Assembly (NCBI GenBank): GCA_949296415.1
Contig: CASFQC010000016.1
Coordinates: forward strand, 1 to 39,839
From: an uncultured Bacteroides sp.
Lineage (GTDB): Bacteria > Bacteroidota > Bacteroidia > Bacteroidales > Bacteroidaceae
DNA: 39,839 nt
Direction: 5' to 3'
Shown here in pieces: positions 24,952 through 33,566 of this stretch. Positions within the stretch are counted from its first letter, which is position 1; every line of letters begins with the position of its first letter. A program made the translations under genes and the position numbers. The notes beneath the pieces were generated by a model. That model made no database searches. It was not told the origin of the DNA and saw only the letters and a program-made list of their open reading frames with translations.

Positions 24952-26097
24952 TTATTTAAACAGCTCGTCCAGATATTCATAGAAAGCCGGGTCTTCGCCC
25001 CGTACCACCTTGACTATCTTGCCTTCGGGATCCACCACAATCTTGGTGGGATAACCGTCGACGGCATAAAGCGCGGTCACGTCGGGTCCGCCCTCGTTGC
25101 GCACATGCAGCCAGGGCAGGGCATGTTTCTTCACGGCAGCTTTCCACTTTTCTTCGGTGTCGCCGCAGTCTATGCCCAGTATTTCCATCCTGTCCTTATA
25201 TTTGGCGTAATATTCCTTCATGTCGGGAAAGCCCTTTATGCACCATCCGCACCAGCTTCCCCAGAAGTCCAGCACCACATACTTGCCACGGAGCGAGGAG
25301 AGGCTGAGGTCTTTGCCGTCCATGTCCTTCAGCGTGAAGTCCGGAGCCTGTGCGCCCTCGGCCACACTGCCCGATGCGGCTTTTTGTGCCTGCATGGCCT
25401 TCACTTCCTCCTCCAGCATGGTGTACAGCGATGACAGCCTGCCGGTCTTCACCCGGTCTGTCAGCTTGGGCATCAGTTCCTCCACATTGCCGGTGCCTAT
25501 CATGGCCGCCGAAGCGAGCAGATAGAGGGACACTTCGCTGTCGGGATGTGCGGCGATGTATGTCTTCTTCGCATTCACCACGCTGTCCAGCAGGCTTTGA
25601 GCCGTCGCGAAGGAGGAGCGCGCTATGGAATCGATGGGCATACCCGCATTGGCCATTTCCTGTGCTTGTAAGGAGAGACCGATAAGCCGCTCCTCCTGGT
25701 CAGCCCACGCAGGAGTCGCCTCATTGTACTCGGCATAGAAGTCGCTGCCCTCTATGCGGCAGTCGTCCACGCTTCCCGTCAGCTTCAGCTTGTCGCCGGG
25801 GAAAGCCATCACCGTGATGTTCTTCATACTGAAAGCCTTGTTTCCCGCAGGTTTGGCATAGATGTAGATTTCCCGTGGTTCGGTGTCCTGTTCCACCTCG
25901 TAGCGGAACTGTCCGCCGGTCATGGGCACGGTGTCGCGCAGCGGCATGCCGTCCCGCGACAGGGGGGCGTTCATCACCAACAGAGTGTCGCTTTCCACTC
26001 CGGTAAGGGTTCCCGTCAGGACAGTCTTCTGTCCGTTGGCCTGGCAGGCTCCCAACAGAGAGGCTGCAGCCAGCAATATAAATGTGGTTTTTTTCAT
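24952..26097 (-). CDS. TlpA-like thiol:disulfide lipoprotein, paralogue 2
   Basis: 381 residues. The signal MKKTTFILLAAASLLGAC ends in a lipobox. An N-terminal DUF4369-like domain runs over roughly residues 25-130 (VLTGTLTGVESDTLLVMN, GDKLKLTGSVDDCRIEGSDF), and is followed by a helical linker (ERLIGLSLQAQEMANAG). The thioredoxin domain carries WCGWC (C283, C286), with YPTKIVVDPEGKIVKVV after it. The active-site dipeptide (GW) differs from its paralogue (GS), which suggests different redox behaviour. The two share near-identical stretches such as SLSSLRGKYVVLDFWGSWCG. The ATG at 26097 gives the clean signal peptide; the longer frame upstream runs into the SufT-like gene. Confidence 0.88.
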   Translation of the reverse strand: MKKTTFILLAAASLLGACQANGQKTVLTGTLTGVESDTLLVMNAPLSRDGMPLRDTVPMTGGQFRYEVEQDTEPREIYIYAKPAGNKAFSMKNITVMAFPGDKLKLTGSVDDCRIEGSDFYAEYNEATPAWADQEERLIGLSLQAQEMANAGMPIDSIARSSFATAQSLLDSVVNAKKTYIAAHPDSEVSLYLLASAAMIGTGNVEELMPKLTDRVKTGRLSSLYTMLEEEVKAMQAQKAASGSVAEGAQAPDFTLKDMDGKDLSLSSLRGKYVVLDFWGSWCGWCIKGFPDMKEYYAKYKDRMEILGIDCGDTEEKWKAAVKKHALPWLHVRNEGGPDVTALYAVDGYPTKIVVDPEGKIVKVVRGEDPAFYEYLDELFK

Positions 26098-26147
26098 TGT
26101 TCTTAATGGTTTGTACTTGTTTTTGTTTCCGTTATCTGTTGCCTTTA

Positions 26148-26459
26148 TCAGAGGAATCCCAGCTCCAACTTGGCCTCCTCGCTCATCATGTCCTTGTCCC
26201 ACACAGGTTCGAACACCAGATTGATGGTGGCGCTCTTCACCCCTTCTATGCTCTCTATCTTCTGGCGCACGTCTTCCATGATGAAGTCGGCGGCAGGGCA
26301 GTTGGGGGCGGTGAGGGTCATGTCAATGGATGTCTCGCCGTCGTCGGCTACGTCAATCTTGTATATCAGCCCCAGGTCGTAGACGTTGACGGGTATTTCC
26401 GGGTCGTATACGGTCTTGAGCATGGCCACAATCTTCTCTTCTATTTCGAATTTGGTCAT
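26148..26459 (-). CDS. MIP18/SufT-like iron-sulfur assembly factor (DUF59)
   Basis: 103 residues, the usual length for a single MIP18 domain. Diagnostic blocks are MLKTVYDPEIPVNVYDLGLIY and MTLTAPNCPAADFI, with the conserved Cys in the latter. Such proteins help deliver iron-sulfur clusters to target enzymes. It is the first gene of the operon running to lpxH, with a promoter at 26487-26517. The 50-bp gap to the TlpA gene has no hairpin that I can see. A paralogous role in phenylacetate-type monooxygenase assembly (PaaD) is unlikely without the other paa genes. Confidence 0.9.
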   Translation of the reverse strand: MTKFEIEEKIVAMLKTVYDPEIPVNVYDLGLIYKIDVADDGETSIDMTLTAPNCPAADFIMEDVRQKIESIEGVKSATINLVFEPVWDKDMMSEEAKLELGFL

Positions 26460-26486
26460 AAAAATGAATGTTTCCGTTATTTCCGG

Positions 26487-26517
26487 CAAAGCTAACCATT
26501 TCTGTCGAACTGGCAAA
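26487..26517 (-). promoter_or_regulatory. Promoter of the SufT-TlpA-TlpA-LpxH operon
   Basis: The minus strand has TTTG (26517-26514), a 19-bp spacer and TAGCTTTG (26494-26487). The ATG lies 27 bp downstream of the -7 box. Confidence 0.7.
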
Positions 26518-26651
26518 ACAGTTTTCCCGTCCCTTGTCCTGTATCTCCTGTTTTTGTGCCGCCGCACCCCGCGCTTTTCCCCTCCGCACGGGAAAAGGCG
26601 GGAAACATTGTTTACAGTACGTACCGGAGCCCGTTTTGTCATTTACATTCA

Positions 26652-26961
26652 TTAACGCTGAGAATCGCGTATTTCCGGCCGGGGGAAGGTGTGGCGCAAA
26701 CCGATGCGACAAGATTTATTGAACTTTCGCACATACAGCGGGTTACAAGGAAAGGCTTCCTTCGGAAAGCAGAAAACCGGGGCGGGAAAAGGTATCCGTT
26801 GGCTGTTTTTCCCGTCCGCACCGTACGGGCAACCTGTCATCAGCAGGCTGCGGACGGGTCGACAGCAAGCTGGGAACGGTTTGCCTGCAAGCTGGTGACA
26901 GGTCACTGGCAGCCGGGGGAAGGAAGAAAACGGTCGGAATATTAACATTTATACAGATTGG
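26652..26961 (+). repeat. Divergent-spacer repeat family, copy A
   Basis: 310 bp starting TTAACGCTGAGAATCGCGTA and ending ATTAACATTTATACAGATTG. The interior includes GATTTATTGAACTT, GGTTACAAGGAAAGGC and a palindromic module: CCTGTCATCAGC (26833-26844) against GCTGGTGACAGG (26891-26902), with the core GCTGCGGACGGGTCGACAGC (26847-26866) inside. It is about three-quarters identical by eye to copy B (37606-37913), which is in opposite orientation. It lies between divergent genes. A 98-codon minus frame exists in it but looks non-coding. Confidence 0.8.
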
Positions 26962-27319
26962 CTGGAGAAAACGGGCCGATATTTCACATCTATAAACATT
27001 CCTATCCACACGAAGAGCCGGAAACCGGAAGATATGGAAATATTGGGTGTAAGCCAAAGACCGGAAACGGCGACAATATGCACATCTTGAAGACCGGATG
27101 AATGACGGTATGTCGGCAGGCCGTCTTACGAAAAACATTGAAGGGGCGCCACACCGCACGCTGCCACCATCTGCTCCGCCTGTGTGGAAAGTGACAGACG
27201 GGACCGGCGGAAAACATCAAAATGTTATTAAAACATCGGTATTTTACCGGGTAAAAGCCATGAAATGCCGACATTTTTTCAGATATTTGCATTATTCCTA
27301 TGGAAAAAACACATCGCTT
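26962..27319. other. Spacer before ptb: possible weak promoter only
   Basis: No coding sequence that I can support. GATATTTG at 27282-27289 is one base off TAnnTTTG and lies 30 bp before the ptb start; it is the best promoter candidate. Upstream in-frame ATGs (27098, 27260) extend the ptb frame into sequence with no family resemblance. Confidence 0.35.
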
Positions 27320-28243
27320 ATGGAACCTATACGCAATTTCGACCAACTGACTTCGCATCTGAGGTCGCTGAACAAGAGAAAACGTGTGGCCGTGGTATGC
27401 GCCAAAGACGCCAACACGGAATACGCCATAAACCGTGCCCTGGAGGAAGGCATAGCCGACTTCCTGATGGTAGGCGACGCGGAGGTGATGGAGCGGTTCC
27501 CCTCGCTGAAGGACTATCCCGGACGGGTGGAAAGCATACATACCTCCGACCCCGATGAAGCGGCGCGCCTCGCCGTGGACATAGTGAGGAAGGGAAAGGC
27601 CGACATACTGATGAAAGGCATCATCAACACCGACAACCTGCTGCACGCCATACTGGACAAGGAACACGGACTGTTGCCCCGGGGCAAGGTGCTGACCCAC
27701 CTGGCTGTGATGCAGATTCCCACCTACCACAAGCTGCTGTTCTTCTCCGACGCCGCCGTGATACCCCGGCCCTCCCTGCAGCAGCGCATCGAGATGATAG
27801 GGTATGCCATACGCACCTGCCGGCACTTCGGCATAGCGCAGCCCCGCATTGCCCTGATACACTGCACGGAGAAGGTGAGCGCCAAGTTTCCTCACTCGCT
27901 GGACTACGTGAACATTGTGGAGCTGGCCGAAGCCGGAGAGTTCGGCGACGTCATCATAGACGGCCCGCTGGACGTGAAGACCGCCTGTGAGAAGACCAGC
28001 GGCGACATCAAGGGCATAGCCTCGCCCATAGGAGGGGAAGCCGACGTGCTGATATTTCCCAACATAGAGTCGGCCAACTCGTTCTACAAGGCTGTGTCGC
28101 TCTTTGCCCACGCCGATATGGCCGGACTGCTGCAAGGCCCCACCTGCCCCGTAGTGCTGCCCTCGCGCAGCGACTCCGGACTGTCCAAGTATTACAGCCT
28201 GGCCATGGCCTGCCTCACCAGCATGGAGCAGCCTGACGAATGA
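27320..28243 (+). CDS. ptb: Phosphate butyryltransferase (PTA/PTB family)
   Basis: 307 residues. It belongs to the phosphate acetyl/butyryl transferase family, catalysing exchange between acyl-CoA and acyl phosphate in the cytoplasm. Family blocks are KRVAVVCAKDANTEYAINRA, GKADILMKGIINTDNLLHAIL, LTHLAVMQIPTYHKLLFFSD, VIIDGPLDVKTACEK and ADVLIFPNIESANSFYKA. The length of about 300 and the immediate downstream butyrate kinase favour Ptb over Pta. I chose ATG 27320 because similarity begins there (MEPIRNFDQL). The gap to buk is 57 bp. Substrate could be butyryl or a branched-chain acyl group. Confidence 0.92.
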   Translation: MEPIRNFDQLTSHLRSLNKRKRVAVVCAKDANTEYAINRALEEGIADFLMVGDAEVMERFPSLKDYPGRVESIHTSDPDEAARLAVDIVRKGKADILMKGIINTDNLLHAILDKEHGLLPRGKVLTHLAVMQIPTYHKLLFFSDAAVIPRPSLQQRIEMIGYAIRTCRHFGIAQPRIALIHCTEKVSAKFPHSLDYVNIVELAEAGEFGDVIIDGPLDVKTACEKTSGDIKGIASPIGGEADVLIFPNIESANSFYKAVSLFAHADMAGLLQGPTCPVVLPSRSDSGLSKYYSLAMACLTSMEQPDE

Positions 28244-28300
28244 AGGCTTGCACCGCGACAGACACGTCAACCTATCCCTAACCCTTCATCATCCAAGACC

Positions 28301-29362
28301 ATGAGACTGTTGGTTATCAATCCCGGTTCCACATCGACCAAAATGGCCGTATTCAGAGACGAACAATGCCTGCTGGCCCGCACCCTGCGTCACAGCATGG
28401 AAGAGTTGACGCATTATCCGCGCGTCATAGACCAGTTCGAGTTCCGCAAAAATCTGGTGCTGCATGAGCTGGAGCAGGCCGGCATACCTCTTGATTTCGA
28501 TGCTGTGGTAGGACGCGGCGGACTGTTGAAGCCCGTGCAGGGCGGCGTGTACGAGGTGAACGACGCCATGCTGGACGACATCATGCACGCCATGCGCACA
28601 CATGCCTGCAACCTGGGATGCCTCATCGCCTCGGAACTGGCTCAGGCCATGCCAGGATGCCGCGCCTTCATAGCCGACCCCGGTGTGGTGGACGAGCTGG
28701 ACGACGTGGCACGCATCACAGGATCGCCCATGATGCCGCGCATCGTCATATGGCACGCCCTGAACCAACGCGCCATAGCGCGGCGGCATGCCAAGGAACA
28801 CGGACAGAAATATGAGGACTTGGATCTCATCGTATGCCATCTGGGCGGAGGCATATCAGTAGGCACGCACCGCCACGGACGGGTGGTGGACGTGAACAAT
28901 GCCCTGGACGGCGACGGTCCCTTTTCGCCCGAACGGGCGGGCACGTTGCCTGCGGGCCAGCTGGTGGACGTGTGCTTTTCCGGACAGTTCACACAAAGCG
29001 AATTGAAGAAGCGCATTTCCGGACATGCCGGACTGGCCGCACACCTGGGTACCACCGACGTGCAGGCTGTGGTGAGGCGCATAGAGGAAGGCGACGCACA
29101 TGCGCGGCTCGTCCTTGACGCCATGATTTACCAAGTGGCCAAAAGCATAGGCGGAGCCGCTGTGGCGCTCTATGGCAAGGCCGATGCCATCCTGCTGACC
29201 GGAGGCATAGCCCATTCGGATTATGTGGTGTCGCGTCTGAGGAAGCGGGTGGAGTTTCTGGCTCCGGTGTTCGTCTATCCGGGCGAGGACGAGATGGAGG
29301 CGCTGGCCATGAACGCGTTGGGAGCGCTGAGAGGGGAATTGGAAATAAAAGTGTACCGATAA
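28301..29362 (+). CDS. buk: Butyrate kinase
   Basis: 353 residues, the normal length. An ASKHA-fold acyl kinase that converts acyl phosphate and ADP to the acid and ATP. Motifs are the phosphate-1 loop LVINPGSTSTKMAVF at the N-terminus, VVGRGGLLKPVQGG, VCHLGGGISVGTHRHGRVVDVNNALDGDGPFSPERAGTLP split over residues about 185-225, and the adenosine motif LLTGGIAHSDYV near residue 300. With ptb it forms the two-step route from acyl-CoA to acid plus ATP. No butyryl-CoA synthesis genes are in the window, so the pair may run on acyl-CoAs made elsewhere or serve fatty-acid activation in the reverse direction. Confidence 0.95.
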   Translation: MRLLVINPGSTSTKMAVFRDEQCLLARTLRHSMEELTHYPRVIDQFEFRKNLVLHELEQAGIPLDFDAVVGRGGLLKPVQGGVYEVNDAMLDDIMHAMRTHACNLGCLIASELAQAMPGCRAFIADPGVVDELDDVARITGSPMMPRIVIWHALNQRAIARRHAKEHGQKYEDLDLIVCHLGGGISVGTHRHGRVVDVNNALDGDGPFSPERAGTLPAGQLVDVCFSGQFTQSELKKRISGHAGLAAHLGTTDVQAVVRRIEEGDAHARLVLDAMIYQVAKSIGGAAVALYGKADAILLTGGIAHSDYVVSRLRKRVEFLAPVFVYPGEDEMEALAMNALGALRGELEIKVYR

Positions 29363-29365
29363 ACG

Positions 29366-29406
29366 CAAGCCTCCCTCCGTCTGTCACGTAGACGGGAGGA
29401 GGCTTG
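29366..29406. terminator. Stem-loop between buk and nadB
   Basis: CAAGCCTCCCTCCGTCT (29366-29382) and AGACGGGAGGAGGCTTG (29390-29406) pair with one or two mismatches around a 7-nt loop. T-runs on either side are short, but it separates convergent genes and probably ends both. Confidence 0.6.
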
Positions 29407-29435
29407 TATGTCTGTAGTGGAAAGGAGAAGGCACG

Positions 29436-31004
29436 TCACCCGGCGTGCGGGTAGTCTATGGTGTAGTGCAGACCCCGGCTTTCCTTCCGTTCCATGGCCT
29501 GTTTGGTGATGAGGTATCCCACATTGATCATGTTGCGCAGCTCGCACAGCTCGCGGGTGGCCTTGCAACTCTTGAAGAGGCGTTCGGTCTCCTCGTAGAG
29601 GATGTCCAACCGGTTCCAGGCGCGTGTCAGCCGGACGTTGCTGCGTACTATGCCCACGTAAGACTCCATAATCTGATTGACTTCCTTCATGCTTTGGGTG
29701 ATGAGCACGCGCTCCTCATTGCTGATGGTCCCCTCATCGTTCCACTCGGGGATATCGGTGTTGAAGTCGTAGCGGTCGAGCACTTCCATGGCATGCCGGG
29801 CTGCGGCATCGGCATAGACCACAGCCTCAATGAGCGAGTTCGAAGCCAGCCGGTTGCCTCCGTGCAGGCCGGTGCACGAACATTCGCCTATGGCATAAAG
29901 GCGGCGTATGCTGCTCTGCCCGTCCAGATCCACCTTGATGCCTCCGCACAGATAGTGTGCGGCGGGTGCTACCGGTATATAGTCCTTGGTGATGTCGATG
30001 CCTATGCTGAGACATTTCTTGTAGATGTTCGGGAAATGCCGTCTGGTCTCTTCGGGATCCTTGTGGGTGACATCCAGATAGACGTGGTCCTCACCCCGCT
30101 GCTTCATCTCGCTGTCTATGGCCCGTGCCACAATGTCGCGCGGAGCCAGCGAAAGGCGCGGGTCGTACTTCTGCATGAACTCCTTCCCGTCCAGCGTGCG
30201 CAGCACGGCGCCGTATCCGCGCATAGCCTCGGTGATGAGGAACGAGGGACGGTCGCCCGGATGATAAAGGGCCGTAGGATGGAATTGTATGAACTCCATG
30301 TCCTTCACCACACCCTTAGCACGGTAGACCATGGCTATGCCGTCGCCCGTAGCCACCAGCGGATTGGTGGTATGCAGATAGACGGCCTCGCATCCGCCCG
30401 TGGCCATGACGGTGACTTTGCTGAGGAAGGTGTCCACCTCGCCCGTGGCCTCGTTGAGCACATAGGCCCCATAGCACTTGATGCCCGGTGTGTGGCGGGT
30501 GACGATGATGCCCAGATGATGCTGGGTGATGATTTCCACCGCATAGAAATTGGTAAATACGGTAATGTTGGGATGCCGCTTCACGGCCTCTATAAGGCTG
30601 GTCTGTATCTCGGCTCCCGTATTGTCCTGATGGTGCAATATGCGGAACTCGCTGTGGCCTCCTTCGCGATGGAGGTCAAAGGAACCGTCGGGTTTCTTGT
30701 CGAACTTCACGCCCCATTCCACCAGTTGCCTTATCTGTCCGGGAGCATTCCTTACCACCTTCTCCACGGCGGCACGGTCGCTTATCCAGTCACCGGCTAT
30801 CATGGTGTCTTCTATATGCTTCTCGAAATTGTCCACCGCCAGATTGGTCACCGATGCGATGCCTCCCTGTGCGAAATACGTGTTGGCTTCTTCCAGTCCG
30901 GCCTTGCAAATCAGGGCCACACTGCCTTTTTGCGCCACCTTGAGCGCAAAACTCATCCCGGCTATACCGGAGCCGATGACGAGAAAATCGAACTTTCTTA
31001 CCAT
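29436..31004 (-). CDS. nadB: L-aspartate oxidase
   Basis: 522 residues. A flavoprotein that oxidises L-aspartate to iminoaspartate, first step of de novo NAD synthesis, with fumarate or oxygen as acceptor. The FAD-binding start KFDFLVIGSGIAGMSFALKVA, the substrate loop EGGHSEFRILHHQDNTG, the MEFIQFHPTALYHPGDRPSFLITEAMRG region (split over residues about 245-275), PVAPAAHYLCGGIKVDLDG and GECSCTGLHGGNRLASNSL are all in place, followed by the helical C-terminal domain. The start at 31004 puts the Rossmann fold 5 residues in. nadA and nadC are not adjacent. Succinate dehydrogenase flavoprotein is excluded by the short capping region and the loop sequence. Confidence 0.95.
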   Translation of the reverse strand: MVRKFDFLVIGSGIAGMSFALKVAQKGSVALICKAGLEEANTYFAQGGIASVTNLAVDNFEKHIEDTMIAGDWISDRAAVEKVVRNAPGQIRQLVEWGVKFDKKPDGSFDLHREGGHSEFRILHHQDNTGAEIQTSLIEAVKRHPNITVFTNFYAVEIITQHHLGIIVTRHTPGIKCYGAYVLNEATGEVDTFLSKVTVMATGGCEAVYLHTTNPLVATGDGIAMVYRAKGVVKDMEFIQFHPTALYHPGDRPSFLITEAMRGYGAVLRTLDGKEFMQKYDPRLSLAPRDIVARAIDSEMKQRGEDHVYLDVTHKDPEETRRHFPNIYKKCLSIGIDITKDYIPVAPAAHYLCGGIKVDLDGQSSIRRLYAIGECSCTGLHGGNRLASNSLIEAVVYADAAARHAMEVLDRYDFNTDIPEWNDEGTISNEERVLITQSMKEVNQIMESYVGIVRSNVRLTRAWNRLDILYEETERLFKSCKATRELCELRNMINVGYLITKQAMERKESRGLHYTIDYPHAG

Positions 31005-31025
31005 AAGATGTTTGTTTACACCCTG

Positions 31026-31033
31026 CAAAGCTA
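31026..31033 (-). promoter_or_regulatory. -7 box for nadB
   Basis: The minus strand reads TAGCTTTG, 21 bp upstream of the nadB ATG. The -33 region is weak. Confidence 0.55.
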
Positions 31034-31060
31034 TAAAATTAGCGGCACTTGCAGACAGGG

Positions 31061-31381
31061 AGAAGCGAATTATTCGCACATTTCCTGCGCGATGTCCGTA
31101 GTACAGACATGTACGGAAGGGATACGTGCGGCTGTATTGTTTTGTATGCCAGTATGTTGGCGCAAACAGACTCGCGGCAGGCCCGTACCAGAGGAGGCTT
31201 CCTCTCCGAAAATAAATCCGCCCGCAAATGGAAAAGAACCGTGATATTTCCCTACCTTAGCACGCGCAATCCGGAAGCCTGTCCACATGCTGCCCGGAAC
31301 AGTTCCTGAACAGGAATCTCTCCGGACAGGTTCTAAAAATAGGGAAAAAACCGGCAGACTCCCGACATAACATCAGACTCT
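31061..31381. other. Spacer nadB to PH-like gene: one promoter candidate
   Basis: TACCTTAG at 31253-31260 is one base off TAnnTTTG, preceded by TTTCCC as in the GH38 promoter (TTTTTCCCTACCTTTG). A small hairpin TTCCTG-AA-CAGGAA sits at 31303-31316. I see no convincing gene. Confidence 0.35.
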
Positions 31382-31783
31382 ATGGACAGAATATTCCACG
31401 CCCGCATTACGGCGGGACAATACGCCTTCCTGGCACTGGCCACAGGCGCCACCTTTTTCTGCCTCTGGGAAAGACATGCCATTGTGGCTGCCTTGCTCAT
31501 GCTGCTGCTGACAGCCAGCATAGAGAAACTTATCCACACCACCTACACCTTGACCGGTGACGGGCATCTGGTGCTGTACTACGGACGTTTTCTACGCGGC
31601 AGGACCATAGCGCTGGCAGACATCACCGCCGTGGAACGTGTTGCAGGCATGCGCGTCGCCGGACGTGCGCTGGGCCACAGCATACTGATACGGCACGGAC
31701 ATCGTTGCGAAGTGCTACAGCCCACTGACGGACAGGCCTTTATTGAAGCTCTGCTAAAACGTATGGACAAAGCCAGGTTATAA
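31382..31783 (+). CDS. Small membrane protein with bacterial PH-like domain
   Basis: 133 residues. Two adjacent hydrophobic segments (YAFLALATGATFFCLW and HAIVAALLMLLLTASIEKL) precede a beta-rich domain (TTYTLTGDGHLVLYYGRFLRGRTIALADITAVERV) of the PH-like type seen in YdbT/YdbS-like proteins. The pattern TxYxLTxxxLxxxxGxxxRxxxIxLxDIxxVE is characteristic. Function is unknown; such proteins are thought to act at the inner membrane. The gene is monocistronic between a long leader and a terminator. Confidence 0.7.
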   Translation: MDRIFHARITAGQYAFLALATGATFFCLWERHAIVAALLMLLLTASIEKLIHTTYTLTGDGHLVLYYGRFLRGRTIALADITAVERVAGMRVAGRALGHSILIRHGHRCEVLQPTDGQAFIEALLKRMDKARL

Positions 31784-31801
31784 CACTGTAACATAAAGAC
31801 C

Positions 31802-31830
31802 GGGCAAGGAGGTGTCCTTCCCTTTTTTAT
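31802..31830 (+). terminator. Terminator of the PH-like gene
   Basis: GGGCAAGGA-GGTG-TCCTTCCC followed by TTTTTTA (31823-31829), 18 bp after the stop. Confidence 0.7.
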
Positions 31831-31857
31831 ACTCCGGCCAGTACACGTAGTCCAAAG

Positions 31858-33549
31858 TCAGAAGCGGAAAGCCACACCTCCCACAAAGTGGAATCCCTGT
31901 GCCGGAATGCCGAAGTAATACTGATAATGTCTGTTGAGCAAGTTGTCAAGACGGACATAAATGTCCAAATGCTCAAACGGTTCGTAGCTGCCGCCTATAT
32001 AAAGGTTGCTTACGCTGGCCGCCTTTGGCAGGATACCTGCTTTTTCACGTGAGATGAAGTGATAGCCCGCATTCACCGACAAAGCTTTCACAGGACGTAC
32101 GTCGGCTTGCAGATGAAGTTCTACGGAAGGCTTCAGATAGAGAAGTTCATCGCCATAACTGTCCGATGTCCAACTGTGCCACATGCCCGATGCGCTGAAA
32201 TTATAGGTGTCGCGGTAGCTGTATGTCAGTTCGGCTCCCACATAGGCATTTTCCGAATCATGATAATTGAAGAACAGGTCGGAACTTTTACCCAGATCAG
32301 CATTCACATAAATATCATCGTCCAGCGCTTGATATCCCGCAAATACATTGAACCACAGATTGTTTACCGGACTTCCCTTAACACCCGCCCGGCCATGGAT
32401 AACCTCATAGGTATGGGTAAAGTCGCCGTAATACATGTTGGCATACGGATTCACTTCTTCCAGCTGGCGGAAGTCATTCATCTGCATATTGCCGCTGCTG
32501 GCTCCTACATAGACCAGATAGCTGTCGCTAAATTTGAACTGAGCCTGTGCGTCGATGCCTACCCACCAGGTGGAAGCGAAATTCAGCCATGCGTCATTTT
32601 CGGTTTCTCTTTCATCTTCTTTATACTCCTTGGTGAGAATGCCTACGGGAATTCCTACCTGCACGTTCCAGCGCGTATTGTGGTAGCGGTAGTAGGGTGT
32701 GAGTTTGATTAATGTATAATCGTCTGTCCGGCTGCTGTTGTAGAAAGCATTGTCCATGTAGAACTTAAGTCCTATGCTCCGGCGGTCCGTCAGCATCCCC
32801 GACACTTCGCCTTTGGTGCGCAGCATGGTTTCGCGCACGTCGGGATACACACCGTCGAAGGCGACATTGCGTTGCCTGCCATAGAACATCAGGTTGGTTT
32901 CCACGTCAAATTGCAGGGGAAGGTCCTTGTCACGGGAAGCCACTCCCAGGTGCACGTCACCCGACGTGAGTTTCTGCTTGCCCACACTGGCTCCGGGCAG
33001 GAGGTTGAAGTTGTTCAGTCCGAAGTTGCCGGCCACCCCCAGCGACACCTTATCAAACAGATGCCGGTAGTCCACATTGGCCCGTGTGCGGTAATAGTGC
33101 GCGTCCCAGTCGGCAGCTCCGAGGTCAAGGGAACCGTTCATGCCTTCCATGTCGAAGGACACGCCCAGTTTGTCCCTTTGTCCGAGGTCGAAGCGGTAGG
33201 CGGCACGCACGTCCAGGTTGCCACGGTTGCCGTATCCTGCGCGCACATATCCCGGAAAGATGGAAGGCTGTGTCTCGCGTCCGGCATATACCGGCATGAC
33301 CGGAGTCGGAACCCGTGAGGCAGGCGCAAGGGCGAAGTCATATTTCACGGCTTTTCTGGTTGGCGCAGGCTGCTCCACCTGGGGCAGCACATTAATCTTG
33401 GAGGCGTCCGTTATGTCGGGCGCGTATTCCTGTTCTACCACTACGGTACGGTTCAGCGTGGTGTCTTGAGGTTGGGTCTGGGCCGAAGCCCCTGCTGCGG
33501 AGACCGTCAAGGCCGCGAGCAGCGCATATGATAATCTTTTCATATTCAT
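31858..33549 (-). CDS. TonB-receptor-like outer-membrane beta-barrel without plug
   Basis: 563 residues. The signal peptide is MKRLSYALLAALTVSAAGASA (the second ATG, 33543, gives the neater one). A 60-residue linker contains EYAPDITDASKINVLPQVEQPAPTRKAVKYDF, split here as EYAPDITDASKIN and VLPQVEQPAP. A barrel with many alternating strands follows (YVRAGYGNRGNLDVRAAYRF, DWDAHYYRTRANVDYRHLF) and ends in phenylalanine (GGVAFRF), the usual outer-membrane insertion signal. There is no plug domain and no TonB box that I can see, so it is barrel-only. It follows the large TPR gene by 17 bp, and the two are probably made together. Function is not established. Confidence 0.8.
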   Translation of the reverse strand: MNMKRLSYALLAALTVSAAGASAQTQPQDTTLNRTVVVEQEYAPDITDASKINVLPQVEQPAPTRKAVKYDFALAPASRVPTPVMPVYAGRETQPSIFPGYVRAGYGNRGNLDVRAAYRFDLGQRDKLGVSFDMEGMNGSLDLGAADWDAHYYRTRANVDYRHLFDKVSLGVAGNFGLNNFNLLPGASVGKQKLTSGDVHLGVASRDKDLPLQFDVETNLMFYGRQRNVAFDGVYPDVRETMLRTKGEVSGMLTDRRSIGLKFYMDNAFYNSSRTDDYTLIKLTPYYRYHNTRWNVQVGIPVGILTKEYKEDERETENDAWLNFASTWWVGIDAQAQFKFSDSYLVYVGASSGNMQMNDFRQLEEVNPYANMYYGDFTHTYEVIHGRAGVKGSPVNNLWFNVFAGYQALDDDIYVNADLGKSSDLFFNYHDSENAYVGAELTYSYRDTYNFSASGMWHSWTSDSYGDELLYLKPSVELHLQADVRPVKALSVNAGYHFISREKAGILPKAASVSNLYIGGSYEPFEHLDIYVRLDNLLNRHYQYYFGIPAQGFHFVGGVAFRF

Positions 33550-33566
33550 TTCGGTGTTATTATTGT

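Noticed and set aside
26652-26948. 98-codon minus-strand frame in repeat copy A, paired with a 98-codon plus-strand frame at 37617-37913 in copy B, both ending EIRDSQR
   Set aside because: The shared length follows from the repeat alignment. In the last 25 codons I count about four amino-acid-changing and three silent differences, with no sign of protein selection. The conserved tail corresponds to the DNA left box, and a second frame (GRKYAIL...) is equally conserved there.
27002-28270. 422-codon minus-strand frame opposite ptb
   Set aside because: Antisense shadow of a recognised enzyme gene.
29445-31244. 599-codon plus-strand frame opposite nadB
   Set aside because: The sense gene is unmistakable nadB; the antisense translation resembles no protein family.
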